A stretch of 64,000 nt of DNA from Proteobacteria bacterium UBA981. Its GTDB lineage: Bacteria > Pseudomonadota > Gammaproteobacteria > Ga0077536. Under the pieces are notes generated by a model. It saw only the letters and a program-made list of their open reading frames with translations. It was not told the origin of the DNA and ran no database searches. A program made the translations under genes and the position numbers. The stretch is taken from contig DBBP01000008.1 in NCBI GenBank assembly GCA_002292285.1, positions 383,874 to 447,873 on the forward strand, written 5' to 3'. Below are positions 1 to 7,863 of this stretch, piece by piece (position 1 is the first letter of the stretch; each line of letters begins with the position of its first letter).

Positions 1-743
1 TGCTTTTCATCCGTATGCAGGTAGCCCACGCGAGCACCGAAAACCCACGCATCGCTTGTCACCAGCGCATTCAAATTGCTGGCAAAAAACCAACGGTCTC
101 CATCAAAGTCCGCGTCAATGGATGTGCCGTCAGCGGGCGAGACCCGATCTTGCTGATAATCGACCCAGCTCATACCGGCGCTCACGTCCAAACTAAAAAT
201 ATCACTCAGGATTAGCGCCGCATACGGTGCAATGGTGTGGCCGTCACTTTCCTGTCCCCCACCATTAAAATCAGTCTCGGCATCGACCCACTGATAGCCC
301 ATGGCGAGCCCCAGCAGCACGCGATTGCCAAGCAGGCGATCGAAGCCGGTCAGAACATTGTGCGAATCGGCTTCATAAGCCAGCGAAGAACCCTGGAACA
401 CGAAATCGCTGTCGAAGTCTGAGTACGAATAGCTCGACCACAAACCGAAGACGCTGCCGCCGAGGTCATCTCCTGCCGCCAAACCTGTGCCAGGACGCCA
501 GGCGGAAGCGTGCGAGTCCGGGCCTTTCTTGCCACTACGCTCGCGCGCAACGTCGCCGTATTCAGCACTTGCCATACGCAAGCCGGCTCCGTTGGTGACC
601 GAGCTACTGACTCCGTTGAGACAGTTCTGGAAATTCTCCACGCTACAGACAGCTTGTTCGCTGTCGGTCGCGTGAACTGCACCGAGAGGCAGAAGAAGAC
701 TCATCGAGAGCTTGGCGAAAAAGAATTTCGTTGACTTTTTCAT
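1..743 (-). CDS. Autotransporter-type outer-membrane beta-barrel protein (3' end cut by window edge)
   Basis: Reading leftwards from the ATG at 743-741 gives an open frame of 247 codons that runs off the left edge without a stop. It opens with MKKSTKFFFAKLSMSLLLPL and a likely signal-peptidase site after GAVHA. After a short Cys-containing stretch (C33 and C41) the sequence shows alternating aromatic/polar strands such as GSVFGLWSSYSYSDFDSDF, LLGLAMGYQWVDAETDF and SLDVSAGMSWVDYQQD, typical of a transmembrane beta-barrel of the autotransporter family. No passenger domain lies before the barrel, so this is probably a barrel-only or short-passenger outer-membrane protein. It lies 83 bp downstream of a FecR-domain gene on the same strand. 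No good Shine-Dalgarno is visible before the ATG. Barrel assignment is firm in kind; substrate or role is unknown. Confidence 0.8.
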   Translation of the reverse strand, partial: MKKSTKFFFAKLSMSLLLPLGAVHATDSEQAVCSVENFQNCLNGVSSSVTNGAGLRMASAEYGDVARERSGKKGPDSHASAWRPGTGLAAGDDLGGSVFGLWSSYSYSDFDSDFVFQGSSLAYEADSHNVLTGFDRLLGNRVLLGLAMGYQWVDAETDFNGGGQESDGHTIAPYAALILSDIFSLDVSAGMSWVDYQQDRVSPADGTSIDADFDGDRWFFASNLNALVTSDAWVFGARVGYLHTDEK

Positions 744-826
744 TATGTTTTACAGTAAGTTAGTCACCATACCTAATGTACATAATAGGTAATAACAAGG
801 CTGCACGCCAGGTTTGATCTGCACGC

Positions 827-1498
827 CTAGCGCAGCCTCGGGCGCGGCACAGCATTGCGCTGGATGTTGTTGATGTTCCGCACCAGATTCTCGATGGTGC
901 GTAGGGTCATGCGCGCCGGCGGGGTTGGCGGGCTGTGCGCATCAGGAACGCGCGTACCGTATCCGGCTTTATCAATCAGCACCTGACCATGCTGATTGGC
1001 AACCTCGATTGCTGACTCGACGGCAGGATCCTCACTTTCCAGCAACACGATAGTCGCGGCATAACCCGCCACTTCGCCGCCAACGGTGGTGCCGCGAATG
1101 CCAATGGTCGCCACCGCGCCCGTTTTGATCTGTATGGCACGGGGCCGCCGCTTTGCGATCAACCCGGTCACGAATCGAAAGGCACCTTTGACAATTTCTG
1201 CACTAAACATACCGGCGCTGCCATCGTCCACCTGATCGACGCGAAAAATCGCGTTGGCACCCAGGTTGAAGCGGCTTTTGTCTTTGAATTTCAGCGATAT
1301 AAACGACCGAGCGCCAGTGCGAATGCGATCTTGTTCGTAAATCGTATCGCCGCGCCGCAGTTCTTGACGCACGCCATCCGGGGCTTGCCGGGTCGCACTG
1401 CCGGTCACAGCTCCAACCACGCCTGCCGTGCCAGCACCGGCTTCAAATGATGCGCATAACAGCACCATCAGCAGCAAATCTGTAAACGCTCGCTGCAT
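827..1498 (-). CDS. FecR-domain protein, exported
   Basis: 223 residues with a signal peptide (MQRAFTDLLLMVLLCASFEAGAG) followed by a FecR-like beta domain: a region binding the LRRGDTIYEQDRIRTGARS stretch, then SLKFKDKSRFNLGANAIFRVD and the core GAVATIGIRGTTVGGEV. Unlike classical FecR it has no N-terminal cytoplasmic anti-sigma segment, so it is more likely a periplasmic sensor or scaffold protein than a sigma regulator. The C-terminus is Arg/Asn rich. The gene lies upstream of the autotransporter-like gene on the same strand and may be cotranscribed with it. Its start region lies inside a 71-bp perfect tandem duplication that separates the coding frame from the good AGGAG ribosome site (about 1589-1593). 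The copy used here has only a weak GGA upstream of the ATG, so expression may be reduced. Confidence 0.75.
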   Translation of the reverse strand: MQRAFTDLLLMVLLCASFEAGAGTAGVVGAVTGSATRQAPDGVRQELRRGDTIYEQDRIRTGARSFISLKFKDKSRFNLGANAIFRVDQVDDGSAGMFSAEIVKGAFRFVTGLIAKRRPRAIQIKTGAVATIGIRGTTVGGEVAGYAATIVLLESEDPAVESAIEVANQHGQVLIDKAGYGTRVPDAHSPPTPPARMTLRTIENLVRNINNIQRNAVPRPRLR

Positions 1499-1578
1499 GT
1501 GATAAGTCCGGCTTCAAATGATGCGCATAACAGCACCATCAGCAGCAAATCTGTAAACGCTCGCTGCATGTGATAAGT
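1437..1578. repeat. Perfect 71-bp tandem duplication over the fecR-like start
   Basis: Positions 1437-1507 and 1508-1578 are identical, both running from ccggcttcaaatgatg to ctgcatgtgataagt on the plus strand. The unit contains the first 20 codons and the start of the FecR-domain gene. Since 71 is not a multiple of three, the outer copy of the start is out of frame with the body of the gene. Perfect identity suggests a recent event or a slippage-prone switch; an assembly error cannot be excluded. Confidence 0.97.
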
Positions 1579-1581
1579 CAT
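1468..1581 (-). other. Decoy 37-codon reading frame created by the duplication
   Basis: The ATG at 1581-1579 sits about 7 nt after an AGGAG (plus-strand ctcct near 1589-1593) and reads MTYHMQRAFTDLLL..., the presumed ancestral start of the FecR-domain protein. After 25 codons it crosses into the second repeat copy out of frame and stops at 1470-1468, inside the first codons of the real gene. Ribosomes loading at the good site therefore make only a truncated signal-peptide-like product unless they reinitiate at 1498. This is inferred from the sequence only. Confidence 0.6.
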
Positions 1582-1773
1582 GTTCAGGCTCCTGTTCCGT
1601 TAGTTCCCGCCGCGGACGCAAGGTGCGCGGCGCGAAAGACCAAGAATTTCTGCGTGTTGCACCATTATATGAAGCCTACACCCGTTAGCCGGGTCAATCA
1701 GGCATCTCGCTGCGGGCATTCAGGCCGCCCGGCGATGCTAGTATCGTCGCCCGTCAAAAAACGATGACCCGCC

Positions 1774-2427
1774 ATGAAACTACTCAATTCCTTGGGCCCC
1801 AACCCGCGCATTGTGCGCATGTTCTTACTTGAAAAAGGGCTCGAAATTCCATTCGAAGAAATCGACATTCTGGCGGCGGACAACCGCCGCGCGCCTTACC
1901 TGGCGAATAATCCGGGCGGTCAGATGCCAAGTCTGATCCTCGACAACGGGCGGTGCATTAGCGAAACAGTCGCTATTTGCGAGTATCTTGAAGACCTCCA
2001 CCCTACCCCTCCGTTAATTGGCGCCGATCCGTTCGAACGGGCAGAACAGCGTATGTGGCAGCGGCGCGTCGAACTCAACATCACAGAAAATCTATACAAC
2101 GCATTTCGCTACTCAGTTGGTCTGGAACTATTCCAGGACCGCGTACATTGCCTGCCCGAAGCCGCACCGGGTCTCGCGGAAATCACCCAGGAAAAGCTCG
2201 TTTGGCTCGATCAACTCATGGGGCGCAACGCGTGGATTTGCGGTGACCGTTTTACCCTCGCCGACATGGTGCTGTTCTGCGCGCTCGATTTTGGCGAAGG
2301 TGTCGGGCAGGCGATTGACGCCAACAACCTTAACATCAGTGCCTGGTTCGGGCGCATGATGACCCGTGACAGTGCGTACGAGAGTCGCCACCCTGATAGC
2401 TTCGAAAGCGATCAGCGCGGGGTTTGA
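1774..2427 (+). CDS. Glutathione S-transferase family protein
   Basis: 217 residues, the normal size for a cytosolic GST. The N-terminal thioredoxin-fold half starts MKLLNSLGPNPRIVRMFLLE and holds the cis-proline segment GGQMPSLILDNG and the glutathione-binding SETVAICEYLED. The all-helical C-terminal half has the N-capping region GDRFTLADMVLFCALDF. It would conjugate or reduce small electrophiles using glutathione in the cytoplasm; the substrate cannot be told. It is convergent with a second GST gene only 29 bp away, so the two are not one transcript. The Met before the cis-Pro (usually Val) is a mild variation. Confidence 0.85.
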   Translation: MKLLNSLGPNPRIVRMFLLEKGLEIPFEEIDILAADNRRAPYLANNPGGQMPSLILDNGRCISETVAICEYLEDLHPTPPLIGADPFERAEQRMWQRRVELNITENLYNAFRYSVGLELFQDRVHCLPEAAPGLAEITQEKLVWLDQLMGRNAWICGDRFTLADMVLFCALDFGEGVGQAIDANNLNISAWFGRMMTRDSAYESRHPDSFESDQRGV

Positions 2428-2456
2428 ATGCGCGACCTGCACACGGACCGGTTGGC

Positions 2457-3116
2457 TCACGTCGTCGTGATGCTTGCCCCCAGCGCTTTTTGACGGTCTG
2501 AATTCCCCGCTGGCGGCGGCAACTCTATGCCACGCTGAACCGCCGGGCGCGCGGCGATTGCGTCAATCCAGCGTTGCAGATGATCAAGCCCGTCAACCGG
2601 AATACGCGCCCAACGATGGGTTTTTACCCATGACCAGTTCGCGATATCTGCAATGCCATAGTCACCGGCGAGGTATTCGACTTCGGCCAGGCGCGTATTG
2701 AGGACTTCGTACAAGCGCCGCGTTTCATTTTTATACCGCTCACGCGCAGCGGGGACATCAGTTTTGAAATAGCGTTCAAACACGACTGCCTGTCCCTGCA
2801 TTGGACCGATGCCGCCCATTTGGAACATCAACCACTGAATCGCACACCAGCGGCCTGCGAAATCTTGCGGAATCAATCGCCCCGTTTTGTCGGCGAGGTA
2901 AAGCATCAGCGCGCCGGATTCGAAGACGGTGATGTCATTTTCGCGATCCACAATAAGCGGTATACGGCCATTTGGGTTGCGTGCAAGAAATTCAGGCTTG
3001 TGCTGCTCGCCGGCAGGCAAATCAACCGCGTGCAAGGTATACGGAATGCCGAGTTCCTCGAGCGTAATTGTCGCTTTCCAGCCGTTCGGCGTCGCGGCAG
3101 TGTATAGATCGATCAT
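2457..3116 (-). CDS. Glutathione S-transferase, YfcG/YghU (Nu-class) type
   Basis: 219 residues from the ATG at 3116; the frame is open 17 codons further upstream but MIDLYTAATPNGWK matches the usual N-terminus of Nu-class GSTs, in which the TPNG segment binds glutathione or glutathione disulfide. Cis-Pro is in NGRIPLIVD and the gamma-glutamyl binding pair in VFESGALMLYLAD. Members of this class act as disulfide-bond reductases (YfcG, YghU in E. coli). The C-terminal helical domain includes EYLAGDYGIADIANWSW. It is followed 78 bp upstream by an NTF2-like gene on the same strand, possibly one transcript. Confidence 0.85.
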   Translation of the reverse strand: MIDLYTAATPNGWKATITLEELGIPYTLHAVDLPAGEQHKPEFLARNPNGRIPLIVDRENDITVFESGALMLYLADKTGRLIPQDFAGRWCAIQWLMFQMGGIGPMQGQAVVFERYFKTDVPAARERYKNETRRLYEVLNTRLAEVEYLAGDYGIADIANWSWVKTHRWARIPVDGLDHLQRWIDAIAARPAVQRGIELPPPAGNSDRQKALGASITTT

Positions 3117-3194
3117 CGTTGTGTTCTCGTTCTGGAGTTGTTTCGCGCGCCGCGTGGCGTACCGCAAGCGTGCATGTATTGCGTGTCAGACAGA

Positions 3195-3635
3195 CTAAAA
3201 ATCGTACGGTCCCGCTTCTGCGACCGTCTGCGGCAACCAGGTTTCATGGATATGCAGCCAGCGTAAAGGTTCGCCGCGCTCGAACAGAACGCTCGCAATG
3301 CGACCATTCTCGGGCGGTTTTGAGGCCAGAGCGAAGCGTTGCCATTCCTCGTAAGTCGCGAGCACCTGATTGCCAAACACGCGCTGCACGCGCACGTTTC
3401 GAATCGCGATGCGGAACGGTGGATTGGTCGCGTACGCCGCTTTCACGCCATCTGCGAGCCCAGCAAGCTTAAGCAAGGTTCCGGCCGGCGGCACGAGTAG
3501 AAAGTCGCGGTCGAAACGCCGCAAGAATCTGTCTTCAAACGCATCCTCGGGCAATTGACCTGAAAACCATCCCACGAAAAATTCATGCAAGGCTTCGATC
3601 TCCGTGCGCACCTGCAATTCGAGCGAGTCAGTCAT
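3195..3635 (-). CDS. Small NTF2/DUF4440-like protein
   Basis: 146 residues. The start at 3635 is chosen because an AGGAG lies 6 nt upstream (reading AGGAGCCCTCT then ATG), while the longer frame has no such site. The helix TEIEALHEFFVGWFSGQLP followed by strands with FRIAIRNVRVQRVFGNQVL and LRWLHIHETWLP resembles the NTF2-like cone fold used by many small cyclases, isomerases or binding proteins. No catalytic residues can be assigned. It sits between a GST gene and an ABM-domain gene on the same strand, so an accessory role in small-molecule metabolism is possible. Confidence 0.55.
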   Translation of the reverse strand: MTDSLELQVRTEIEALHEFFVGWFSGQLPEDAFEDRFLRRFDRDFLLVPPAGTLLKLAGLADGVKAAYATNPPFRIAIRNVRVQRVFGNQVLATYEEWQRFALASKPPENGRIASVLFERGEPLRWLHIHETWLPQTVAEAGPYDF

Positions 3636-3679
3636 AGAGGGCTCCTGCGCCGACAACTGTCGGCGCTCAGTGTTGGGGT

Positions 3680-3985
3680 TTACTTAGCCTGGTGTGTGAA
3701 CACAGTTTCATAGTGTTCGACTTGCGGGAATGGATCGTAGAAGTGATGCAGTAGCGCCTTCCAACGCAAATAGTCTGGCGAGCCCCGGAAACCCTCGGTG
3801 TGATCAACCAGCGTTTCCCAGTTGACCAGCAACACATGACGATTGGGCGTTTCCATGCAACGGGCCAAACGATGGTCGATATAGCCGGGCATGCTGGAAA
3901 TAATGGTCTGCGCTTCTGCAAAAGCTGCGTGGAAGGCATCTTCCTGACCGGCAACCACCTCTAAAACTGCGACTTCAAGGACCAT
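3680..3985 (-). CDS. Antibiotic biosynthesis monooxygenase (ABM) domain protein
   Basis: 101 residues, a single ferredoxin-like ABM domain. The opening strand MVLEVAVLEVVAGQEDAF, the central RHVLLVNWETLVDH and the closing FRGSPDYLRWKALLHHFYD / VEHYE are typical of this family, whose dimers act as cofactor-free oxygenases, heme-degrading enzymes or stress proteins. Start is the only ATG, after an AAGG-like site. It precedes the NTF2-like gene by 44 bp on the same strand; the two could be cotranscribed. Exact activity is not predictable. Confidence 0.75.
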   Translation of the reverse strand: MVLEVAVLEVVAGQEDAFHAAFAEAQTIISSMPGYIDHRLARCMETPNRHVLLVNWETLVDHTEGFRGSPDYLRWKALLHHFYDPFPQVEHYETVFTHQAK

Positions 3986-4075
3986 TTCGAACGCTCTCCG
4001 TTAGTTAGTCGTGGTCGGGTTCCGAATACCATCGCAGCACCGTGAGCTCAGACACCAGCGGACACCTCAAAATCG

Positions 4076-5134
4076 TCAATTCACGATGTCGCTGAGTGCC
4101 TCGAGCAACGCTTCGCAGGCCTCGTGCGTGCCAATGGTGATACGCAGATAGTCTTCGATTCGTGGCGCAGTGAAATGACGCACCAGAATATTCTTCGCAC
4201 GCAAGTGAGTCTTCAACCCTAACGCATCATGTTGCGGGTGATGAACAAAGAGGAAGTTCGCCAGCGACGGTAGCACCGCAAAACCGAGCCCGGTCAATTG
4301 CGCGGTCAACCACTCCCGATCGGCGACAATCGCAGCACACGTTGTAGTGAAATATTCGCTGTCGGCAAACGCAGCTTGTGCGCCGGCAAGGGCCAGACTG
4401 TCGAGAGGATAAGCGTTGAAGCAACCCTTCACGGTATTCAGAGCATCGATCAACCCGGGATCGCCGATCGCGTAGCCAACCCTTAGACCGGCCAGTGAGC
4501 GCGATTTCGACAGCGTCTGGGCGATCAACACATTGGGGAATTCGCGAACCAGCGGAACAGCGCTTTCGGCACCGAAATCGACGTAGGCCTCATCGACGAC
4601 GACGACGGAATCAGGACTTGCGGCGACGATTCGACGAATCTCCGAGAGTGAGAGGGCGAGCCCGGTAGGTGCATTCGGATTTGGCAACACGATGCCTCCG
4701 TTTTCACGCGCATAGCCGGCCGCCTCGACGCGGAAATCAGCCCCGACCGGCAGCGCCTCGTAATCGATGTCGTACAGCGCACAATAGACCGGGTAGAAGC
4801 TGTAGGTGATATCGGGGAACAGCACCGGCTGGGCATGTTTGAGCAAGCCGAGGAATGTGTGGGCCAGGACCTCGTCCGAACCGTTCCCCAGAAAGACATG
4901 GCGTTCGCTCAGGCCATACTGGGCGGCGATGGTGCGCCGCAATTGTGCGCCGTCCGGATCGGGGTAGAGTCGTAAATCTGCATTTGTCGCGTCCCGTAAG
5001 GCCTGCAAAACCTGTGGCGACGGCGGATAAGGGTTCTCGTTCGTGTTGAGCTTAATTAAAGCGGTGTCCACGGCCTGCTCACCCGGCGTGTAGGGAGTGA
5101 GATTGCGAATAGCGTCGCTCCAGAGTGCTTTCAT
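4076..5134 (-). CDS. hisC: Histidinol-phosphate aminotransferase
   Basis: 352 residues, normal for HisC. It transfers the amino group of glutamate to imidazole-acetol phosphate in histidine biosynthesis. PLP-binding features of fold-type I aminotransferases are present: KLNTNENPYPPSP at the N-terminus, GNGSDEVL, LPNPNAPTG, DEAYVDF (D181, Y184) and the Schiff-base lysine K210 in TLSKSRSLAGLRVG. The Arg pair near the C-terminus (YLRITIG) binds the carboxylate side of the substrate. The gene stands apart from other his genes here (hisZ is 46 kb away). A paralogous role on other aminotransferase substrates cannot be excluded but the match is good. Confidence 0.92.
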   Translation of the reverse strand: MKALWSDAIRNLTPYTPGEQAVDTALIKLNTNENPYPPSPQVLQALRDATNADLRLYPDPDGAQLRRTIAAQYGLSERHVFLGNGSDEVLAHTFLGLLKHAQPVLFPDITYSFYPVYCALYDIDYEALPVGADFRVEAAGYARENGGIVLPNPNAPTGLALSLSEIRRIVAASPDSVVVVDEAYVDFGAESAVPLVREFPNVLIAQTLSKSRSLAGLRVGYAIGDPGLIDALNTVKGCFNAYPLDSLALAGAQAAFADSEYFTTTCAAIVADREWLTAQLTGLGFAVLPSLANFLFVHHPQHDALGLKTHLRAKNILVRHFTAPRIEDYLRITIGTHEACEALLEALSDIVN

Positions 5135-5282
5135 GGCGCGGGATCGATGTTAGAAAGAGCAGATTGTAAACATTATTGGTGATTGTCCTGTGCGGTACTA
5201 CGGCAGGCTTGCGCACGGTTGCGAGGTGCGAATCAACGAGCTGTTTGCGCGTACTCGACGCACACCTTTGCAGATCGTCCGG

Positions 5283-6380
5283 TTACGCGGCCTGACTACG
5301 CTCGAGTAGTCGCATACCCAACATGCCGCCGATAGTGATGGCAACAAGCGTCATGAGCGATCCGAGTGCGAGTGTCGACACGCCACTCACGCCTTGCCCT
5401 ATCGTGCAACCGAGAGCAGTGACACCGCCGATACCCATCAGCGCGCCCCCAGCAAGGTTACGCACGGTGTCAGCTGAGTCAGCAAATCCCGTCCACTTGA
5501 ATTTGCCCGCGAAGAGGTTGCCGATCAGGGCGCCGGCAATCACACCAAAAACAGTCGTCACCCCAAAGCCGGGAATTTTGGCCGCAGTGTAGCGCTGCAG
5601 GTAGTCGAGCGTATCGCCGCTCGGGCGCACGAAACTTATCGAAACCGGATTCAGGATTTGCGCAGCAAACTCGTCGTGTGCAAGCCCGGTCAGAGCCCAG
5701 CCACCCGCGACGCATAGACCAATGGCCAAACCACCAAAAACCGTCCACGGCGAACGCCGAAAATCTGCGTCATAAAAGCACATCAGCAGCAGCGCAGCGA
5801 CCAGCCCGCTAGTGACCGCCGCCGTTGCTACCGGCCGTGGCAGGCTTGCTGCTTGTGCGAGAAGCACGGCCAACGACTGGCTTCCCGCACTGAGCGCGAT
5901 CGCCGTATGTTCCTCAAGCCATACACGCGGCACAGCCAATACACCGCTAATGGTGACGTAGGCACTGATCCCGACCACCATCAACACCACCAGGGCACGT
6001 AAGTCGCCACCGCCAAGGCGCACAAGATTACGGCTTGTGCAGCCGCCTGCGTAAACCATACCGATGCCGAAAATCACGCCACCAGACAGATGCCCGAACC
6101 AATTGAGCCGGCCACCGAGATACATGGACATCTGCAAATCGACCACACCGGCATAGGCCAGTGTCTGCGCGCCGCCTATCGCAACAGCCGTAGCCAGCAG
6201 CCACGCGCGCAGCCGCCGATAATCGCCGAACGACATCGCGTCAGAAATAGCACCCATCACGCAAAAATTGCTGACCTGTACTGCCCAACCGAACAGCATG
6301 CCGAGCGCCAATCCGCCCCACGCCAACCACAGCGTCGGGGTCGTAGCGATGAGTTCGCGCAATCCTTCCAATGCAAACAT
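5283..6380 (-). CDS. YeeE/YedE-family sulfur (thiosulfate) transporter
   Basis: 365 residues from the ATG at 6380; the reading frame is open 31 codons upstream, but those codons read as soluble, untypical sequence. About ten hydrophobic segments. Three cysteines fall where the thiosulfate transporter TsuA (YeeE) has its relay cysteines: C40 in NFCVMGA, C114 in AGGCTSRNL and C325 in ALGCTIGQGVSG. This supports import of thiosulfate or another sulfane-sulfur compound across the inner membrane. It is divergent from a TusA-like sulfur carrier gene (start 6636), a pairing known in other bacteria, so the 255-bp gap likely holds both promoters. Confidence 0.88.
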   Translation of the reverse strand: MFALEGLRELIATTPTLWLAWGGLALGMLFGWAVQVSNFCVMGAISDAMSFGDYRRLRAWLLATAVAIGGAQTLAYAGVVDLQMSMYLGGRLNWFGHLSGGVIFGIGMVYAGGCTSRNLVRLGGGDLRALVVLMVVGISAYVTISGVLAVPRVWLEEHTAIALSAGSQSLAVLLAQAASLPRPVATAAVTSGLVAALLLMCFYDADFRRSPWTVFGGLAIGLCVAGGWALTGLAHDEFAAQILNPVSISFVRPSGDTLDYLQRYTAAKIPGFGVTTVFGVIAGALIGNLFAGKFKWTGFADSADTVRNLAGGALMGIGGVTALGCTIGQGVSGVSTLALGSLMTLVAITIGGMLGMRLLERSQAA

Positions 6381-6635
6381 TCCCGTGTTCTGAATAATCG
6401 AATGCGTATTATGTGCGAAGTCGACACTGGACACGGCGGCAAACTGGGGCTGGCACTGCATTCGCCGGGACAATTAGCCATGCTCGCGACGGCTTCAGCA
6501 GTGCCCGCAACGAAATAGCCGCAACGGGTTGTGGTCAGGACCGCGCTCAATCGTGTCGCGTCTGAGGTGGCGATGTTACGATTCGCCCCCGAAAACTCAC
6601 CAACGTTGCGGGTCGTACCGCGGGAGTCTCAGCTC

Positions 6636-6863
6636 ATGGCTGCTCTAATGCTGGACACCAAGGGTCTCAACTGTCCTTTGCCCATTCTGAAAACAAAAAA
6701 GACTCTCAAAGATATTGCTGTCGGCGAATCGCTTGAAGTGTTCGCGACTGACCCGTCATCGGACCGGGATTTTCGTGCTTTTTGTCGTAGCACCGGTCAT
6801 GAATTGCTGGAGGCCGAAAATGATGGCGATGTTTTTCGGTTTTTGATCAAACGTACGAAGTAG
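6636..6863 (+). CDS. TusA-family sulfur carrier protein
   Basis: 75 residues. Start at 6636 is chosen for the GGGAG site 9 nt upstream and because the family begins just before the CPxP motif; the open frame extends further back to 6531 without family similarity. The catalytic cysteine is C13 in GLNCPLPILKTKK; a second cysteine (C50) follows. TusA proteins carry persulfide sulfur between enzymes; YeeE-linked members (TsuB/YeeD-like) act with the transporter in thiosulfate use. Divergent from the YeeE/YedE gene, which supports that role here. Confidence 0.9.
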   Translation: MAALMLDTKGLNCPLPILKTKKTLKDIAVGESLEVFATDPSSDRDFRAFCRSTGHELLEAENDGDVFRFLIKRTK

Positions 6864-6887
6864 GCGCGCGGCACCCGCGTGCGTGCC

Positions 6888-7430
6888 TCAGCGTTGTCGC
6901 GGCCACACCGGCACGGGCGTCGGCGAGAAACCCTGTTGACGTCGCTTGGCCTGGTAACCACCGCGATTGTGATATTGATGAGGATGTGGTTCGACGACAA
7001 AGTTTCGCCGATATCCACGCTGTGACGGATAGTAAGGTGCGTAGTTGCCGAAAGTGCGATAGCCGCCCACGGGATAATTCGCTGGCGCGCTGGTCGTGGC
7101 CGTCGCTACCGGTTCGCGCTGAACCTGGAGCTTTTTTCGTTCAAGGGCGAGTTGTGCGTTGTCATCCCGTTCATCGCGCATGCGCGCCCATTGATTTGCA
7201 ATAGAGTAATAGTCTGAGGTTTCACCTTCTCCGGGCTCGGCGGCATCAGCGAACTCAATTCGACTCGGCTCGGTGCTTGTTGCTGGCGGTGGTGAATCAG
7301 CGTAATGACGCACACCGAACTCGTCCAACCAGCTATGCACGGTGTACGCCTCAGTGGCAGTGGCAAAAAACCCGAGCACGAGTACCACCAGCGAGAAGAC
7401 GAGAGTTTGCAACTGCGGTGCTTTGGACAT
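6888..7430 (-). CDS. DUF4124-domain exported protein
   Basis: 180 residues with a signal peptide (hydrophobic stretch TLVFSLVVLVLGFFATATEA, likely cut after the TEA). The mature N-terminus YTVHSWLDEFGVRHYADSPP is a DUF4124 motif, a short beta-hairpin domain common in exported proteobacterial proteins of unknown job. The middle has a charged helix (RMRDERDDNAQLALERKK, coiled-coil prone) and the C-terminal third is rich in Tyr, Pro, Gly, His and Arg, probably disordered. It converges on the TusA-like gene with 24 bp between them. Function unknown. Confidence 0.75.
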   Translation of the reverse strand: MSKAPQLQTLVFSLVVLVLGFFATATEAYTVHSWLDEFGVRHYADSPPPATSTEPSRIEFADAAEPGEGETSDYYSIANQWARMRDERDDNAQLALERKKLQVQREPVATATTSAPANYPVGGYRTFGNYAPYYPSQRGYRRNFVVEPHPHQYHNRGGYQAKRRQQGFSPTPVPVWPRQR

Positions 7431-7863
7431 GGCTGTACGCCTTGCGGTTTATCTACCACCTTAGTCTAGTCCCAGTTGGCTTTCGTTCAATCGTCAGGGA
7501 CACTTTTCGGCACTATTCGACGCTATCGCCCCCCTGTCAATACTCCGTATCCCGCACTCAGACATCGCGTGCTTAGTCTGCAAGCGTCGAAATACATACA
7601 CGTGCTGTTGCCCCACTACCGAACTCAACATCCTGCACCGTCCCTAGCGCCCCGCGCCCGGAGGTGAAGACGGCACCTCTTCGCCAACAGTTGCTATTAG
7701 AATTGCAGCTACCGAGAGCGTGTCGGGAGACTGCTATTATCAACCGCCCGCCGGACCCAATTGACCCTCGCAGGCGTCCCAAACCGTCGTGGTACAGCAT
7801 CCGCCACACTGCGCGCTGCTGCGCCGACACAATGAGCAACCGCCTGACATTTAAGAGAAAACT
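7431..7863. other. 433-bp intergenic region between divergent genes
   Basis: This gap separates the DUF4124 gene (minus) from the MDR oxidoreductase (plus). The short reading frames in it show no family resemblance. A small hairpin (GAGGTG/CACCTC around a 7-nt loop) lies at 7661-7679 without a T-run. I see no tRNA or clear promoter; both upstream genes presumably have promoters here. Confidence 0.4.

Noticed and set aside
350..682. Minus-strand 110-residue reading frame inside the autotransporter gene
   Set aside because: It is the wrong frame of the outer-membrane gene. The true frame has a signal peptide and barrel strands and runs off the left edge.
782..800. Inverted repeat near cctaatgtacataatagg as an operator
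   Set aside because: Arms are only five bases (ACCTA/TAGGT) and the central palindrome is off-centre, so it could be chance.
7661..7679. Short hairpin GAGGTG/CACCTC as terminator
   Set aside because: Only six base pairs, no T-run, and it lies between divergent genes where no transcript should end.
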